From Caldilineaceae bacterium (GTDB lineage Bacteria > Chloroflexota > Anaerolineae > Caldilineales > Caldilineaceae), in assembly GCA_015494005.1 (NCBI GenBank), contig WGCB01000616.1, positions 1-6,134 of the forward strand: a DNA stretch of 6,134 nt, written 5' to 3'. The notes under the pieces are model-generated. The model was not told the DNA's origin. It made no database searches and was given only the letters and a program-made list of their open reading frames with translations. This document shows, piece after piece, positions 1-6,134 of this stretch. Each line of letters opens with the position of its first letter. Positions within the stretch are counted from its first letter, which is position 1. The translations under genes and the position numbers were made by a program.

Positions 1-1005
1 ATCCACGGGCTTCTCGTTGCGGATCATGGGCAGGCCCAGGACGCCCTGCCGCTCCTCCAGGACCCGGTCCAGGGTGGGCAGGTGCAGCCAAAGGTTGTTG
101 GTGTTGAAGTAGCGGTAGCGCTGGATGTCCTGGAAGAGGTGGAGCTCCTCGGGCGGGCATTGGGCCAGCTCCCGCAGGATCAGCCCCTGCTCCGGGTTCC
201 AGGCCAGGTGACCGCCCTTGCGGTCCGCGGGGGTGCGCCGGGCCACCTCCATGAGGAAGGGCAGCCTCTTCTCCGCGAAGTAGCCCAGGATGTCCAGGTG
301 GATGGTGGCGCCCAGGTTGTCCGAGTTGCTGATGAAGGCGTACTCGTAGCCGGCCTGGAGCATCTGCTCCAACATGCCGCTGGTGAGCAGGGCCGGGTAG
401 ATGTCCCCGTGGCCGGGCGGGCACCACTCCTTGGACGGATCCGGCGGCCATTCCACCGGCTCCAGGGTCTCCTTCCAGATCTTGGGGATCTTGTGCTGAA
501 GGAAGTCCAGGGGCACGTCGGCCTGGATCTCCGGGTAGGCGGCCAGGGCCTGGAGGGTGGCTTCCCGGGTGTGGAAGCTGTTCATGAAGACCAGGGGCAG
601 GCGGGCGCCGGTCTCCTGCCGGGTGTGGAGGACCTGGCGCACGATGATGTCCAGGAAGGTGAGGCCATCCCTGACCTGGATCAGGGACTTGGGACCGGTC
701 ATGCCCATGCTGGTGCCCAGGCCGCCATTCAGCTTCAGGGCCACGGCCCGGTCCAGGGCATCTCGTCCGGCCTGGGTGTAGTCCCCCAGATCGGCCAGCT
801 CGGGCAGGCTGTCCACGGGCTGGGCCTGGTCACTGGGGATGTAGCCGGTCTCCCCTTGGAGGAGTTTGGCGTAGTAGTAGCGGAAGATGCGGATGACGAT
901 CTCCGGCAGGCCTTCCCGGCGCATCTTGCGCTCAAAGGGCGCGAAACGGCGCTCTAGCTCCTCTGGATCGAGCTGGGCTGTCGGTTCAGAATGGATGGGT
1001 GGCAT
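1..1005 (-). CDS. UTP--glucose-1-phosphate uridylyltransferase (UDPGP family, UGP2-like), 3' end cut off by the window
   Basis: Predicted to make UDP-glucose and pyrophosphate from UTP and glucose 1-phosphate in the cytoplasm, supplying sugar for polysaccharides, glycolipids or compatible solutes. Reading the minus strand from the ATG at 1005-1003 gives 335 residues that run open to base 1. Seen directly: the nucleotide-binding loop LNGGLGTSMGMTGPKS at about residues 92-107, with the conserved Lys of GPKS at 106; PLVFMNSFHT at 137-146; PPGHGDIYP at 196-204; SNSDNLGA at 226-233; the acidic/Lys-Gly-Gly stretch ADRKGGHL at 260-267; and FNTNNLW at 300-306. These line up in order with eukaryotic UGP2 (for example SNIDNLGAT and FNTNNLW there), not with the short bacterial GalU type. 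Family members are roughly 450-500 residues, so the C-terminal part, including the beta-helix region, lies beyond the window. The start is supported by GGAG five bases upstream and by a typical short N-terminus; an in-frame GTG two codons earlier is less likely. A UDP-N-acetylhexosamine pyrophosphorylase of the same superfamily is less likely given these motifs. Confidence 0.9.
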   Translation of the reverse strand, partial: MPPIHSEPTAQLDPEELERRFAPFERKMRREGLPEIVIRIFRYYYAKLLQGETGYIPSDQAQPVDSLPELADLGDYTQAGRDALDRAVALKLNGGLGTSMGMTGPKSLIQVRDGLTFLDIIVRQVLHTRQETGARLPLVFMNSFHTREATLQALAAYPEIQADVPLDFLQHKIPKIWKETLEPVEWPPDPSKEWCPPGHGDIYPALLTSGMLEQMLQAGYEYAFISNSDNLGATIHLDILGYFAEKRLPFLMEVARRTPADRKGGHLAWNPEQGLILRELAQCPPEELHLFQDIQRYRYFNTNNLWLHLPTLDRVLEERQGVLGLPMIRNEKPVD

Positions 1006-1010
1006 GGTCA

Positions 1011-1014
1011 CTCC
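1011..1014 (-). promoter_or_regulatory. Ribosome binding site of the uridylyltransferase gene
   Basis: On the minus strand GGAG is followed by TGACC and then the ATG at 1005, a spacing of five bases. It supports this ATG over the in-frame GTG at 1011-1009, which would overlap the GGAG. The upstream side of the GGAG directly touches a hexanucleotide repeat. Confidence 0.6.
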
Positions 1015-1050
1015 GTTTGGGTTTGCGTTTGGATCTGCGTTTGGGTTTGG
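1015..1050. repeat. Six-unit imperfect hexanucleotide tandem repeat (GTTTGG-type)
   Basis: On the plus strand the units read GTTTGG, GTTTGC, GTTTGG, ATCTGC, GTTTGG, GTTTGG. Four of six units are identical, one differs at one base and one at three or more. It can also be read as a 12-base unit, since GTTTGC and ATCTGC alternate with GTTTGG. On the transcribed minus strand it is a CCAAAC array in the 5' leader of the uridylyltransferase gene, ending right at its GGAG. Its function is unknown. It could be a slippage-generated microsatellite or an unstructured leader that keeps the ribosome site open. Confidence 0.75.
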
Positions 1051-1266
1051 CCTGGTGGGCAGGGCCATTGGGGTTGGAACGTCTCGGAACGCGTGTCCAG
1101 GGAAGGTTCTCGGCGAAAGAATAGCGCAAGAATGCTAGTGCCAAGAGTGCGCAGAAAACTTATCCTATTTTACAGAAATGTTCAATATTTGCTGGATGAT
1201 CCGATTACTTTCCCATGACAATCCGCGGCGCCCTCAATGCCGCTGAGATCTCTCACTCTCCCCCTC

Positions 1267-1274
1267 GAGGAAGG
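1267..1274 (+). promoter_or_regulatory. Ribosome binding site of the hybrid kinase gene
   Basis: GAGGAAGG lies five bases before the ATG at 1280. The in-frame GTG at 1274-1276 overlaps the last base of this purine stretch and leaves too little room for ribosome binding, so the ATG at 1280 is the preferred start. Confidence 0.65.
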
Positions 1275-1279
1275 TGTCC

Positions 1280-6019
<4,740 letters not shown>

Positions 6020-6030
6020 CACACCCCAGA

Positions 6031-6081
6031 GAGTGGGCGCCGCCGATCCGAGACCATTCTCCGGATCGGCAGCGCCTACTC
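6031..6081 (+). terminator. Long hairpin 3' of the kinase gene, probable transcription terminator without a T tract
   Basis: The arms 6031-6050 and 6062-6081 pair over 20 positions with one mismatch (C6041 opposite A6071) and one G-T (G-U in RNA) pair (G6035 with T6077), around an 11-base loop. The uninterrupted core is GCCGATCCG with CGGATCGGC. It starts 12 bases after the TAG stop, the expected place for a terminator of the kinase transcript. However, no run of T follows on either strand: the plus side continues GCCACCCCC, then AAAA and more C. It may act with Rho, as an RNA 3'-end stabiliser, or be a palindromic repeat element. The pairing is certain; the role is inferred. Confidence 0.55.
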
Positions 6082-6134
6082 GCCACCCCCAAAACCCCCT
6101 TCTCCCTTGGCAGATCGCCCTCTAAACTCAAGTC

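Larger units (their letters stand above)
1006..1279. promoter_or_regulatory. Divergent intergenic region holding promoters for both genes
   Basis: This 274-base gap separates the two divergent starts and must carry, or lead to, both promoters. Its middle (about 1140-1220) is clearly richer in A and T than the genes on either side, as expected for promoter DNA. Two weak sigma-70-like candidates face the uridylyltransferase: TTGGCA at 1144-1139 with TATTCT at 1123-1118 (15-base spacer, short), and TTGAAC at 1185-1180 with TAAGTT at 1162-1157 (17-base spacer, poor -10). For the kinase the best I find is TTTACA at 1169-1174 with GATGAT at 1195-1200, but its 20-base spacer is too long to trust. 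I see no convincing open reading frame, tRNA or riboswitch here. The region is called from gene orientation; the exact boxes are guesses. Confidence 0.45.

Noticed and set aside
82..957. Long open frame of 291 codons on the plus strand, opposite the uridylyltransferase gene
   Set aside because: It lies wholly antisense to a well recognised enzyme, its translation is low-complexity (rich in Gly, Leu, Val, Gln) with no known motif, and long antisense open frames are common in GC-rich genes.
1043..1073. Run of G tracts on the plus strand that might form a G-quadruplex
   Set aside because: One loop would be 11 bases long and the tracts are barely three G; composition of a GC-rich leader is enough to explain it.
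1126..1144. Sigma-54-like promoter facing the uridylyltransferase gene (TTGGCAC ... TTGC on the minus strand)
   Set aside because: Eight bases separate TGGCAC from TTGC where the sigma-54 consensus needs five, so the GG and GC elements are on the wrong spacing.
991..1218. Possible 75-codon plus-strand gene in the intergenic region
   Set aside because: It starts inside the antisense enzyme gene, reads a Val/Trp repeat produced by the hexamer array, lacks a ribosome site and covers the A+T-rich promoter zone.

Overview
The window is GC-rich bacterial DNA holding two divergently transcribed genes. On the minus strand, at the left edge, is the first part (335 residues) of a UDPGP-family UTP--glucose-1-phosphate uridylyltransferase of the type best known from eukaryotic UGP2. 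On the plus strand, filling most of the window, is one very large hybrid sensor histidine kinase of 1579 residues. The 7TM-type N-terminus of the kinase, its stack of PAS and GAF domains, and the bacterial version of the UGP2-like enzyme would fit a Chloroflexota bacterium (Caldilinea/Litorilinea-like). This is inferred from family knowledge and no marker gene is present, so it is only a guess.

Layout: 1-1005 (minus) 5'-part of the UDP-glucose pyrophosphorylase gene, which runs off the left edge; 1006-1279 shared divergent regulatory region with an A+T-richer core around 1140-1220 and a six-unit hexanucleotide repeat abutting the pyrophosphorylase ribosome binding site; 1280-6019 (plus) hybrid kinase; 6020-6134 non-coding tail with a long hairpin (6031-6081) just after the kinase stop codon.

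The kinase reads, in order: seven membrane helices, four PAS domains, a GAF domain with an unusual four-cysteine cluster, HisKA plus HATPase_c catalytic core, two receiver domains and a C-terminal Hpt domain. All phosphorelay residues are present (His921, Asp1210, Asp1355, His1516), so it should be an active multistep phosphorelay protein. Its final target, a response regulator, is not in the window. The pyrophosphorylase makes UDP-glucose for polysaccharide, glycolipid or trehalose/sucrose synthesis. Nothing in the sequence links the two genes beyond the shared intergenic region.

I do not see a novel multi-gene system here. The points most worth a second look are the CxC...CxxC cluster in the GAF domain, the hexamer repeat next to the ribosome binding site, and the strong 3' hairpin without a T tract.
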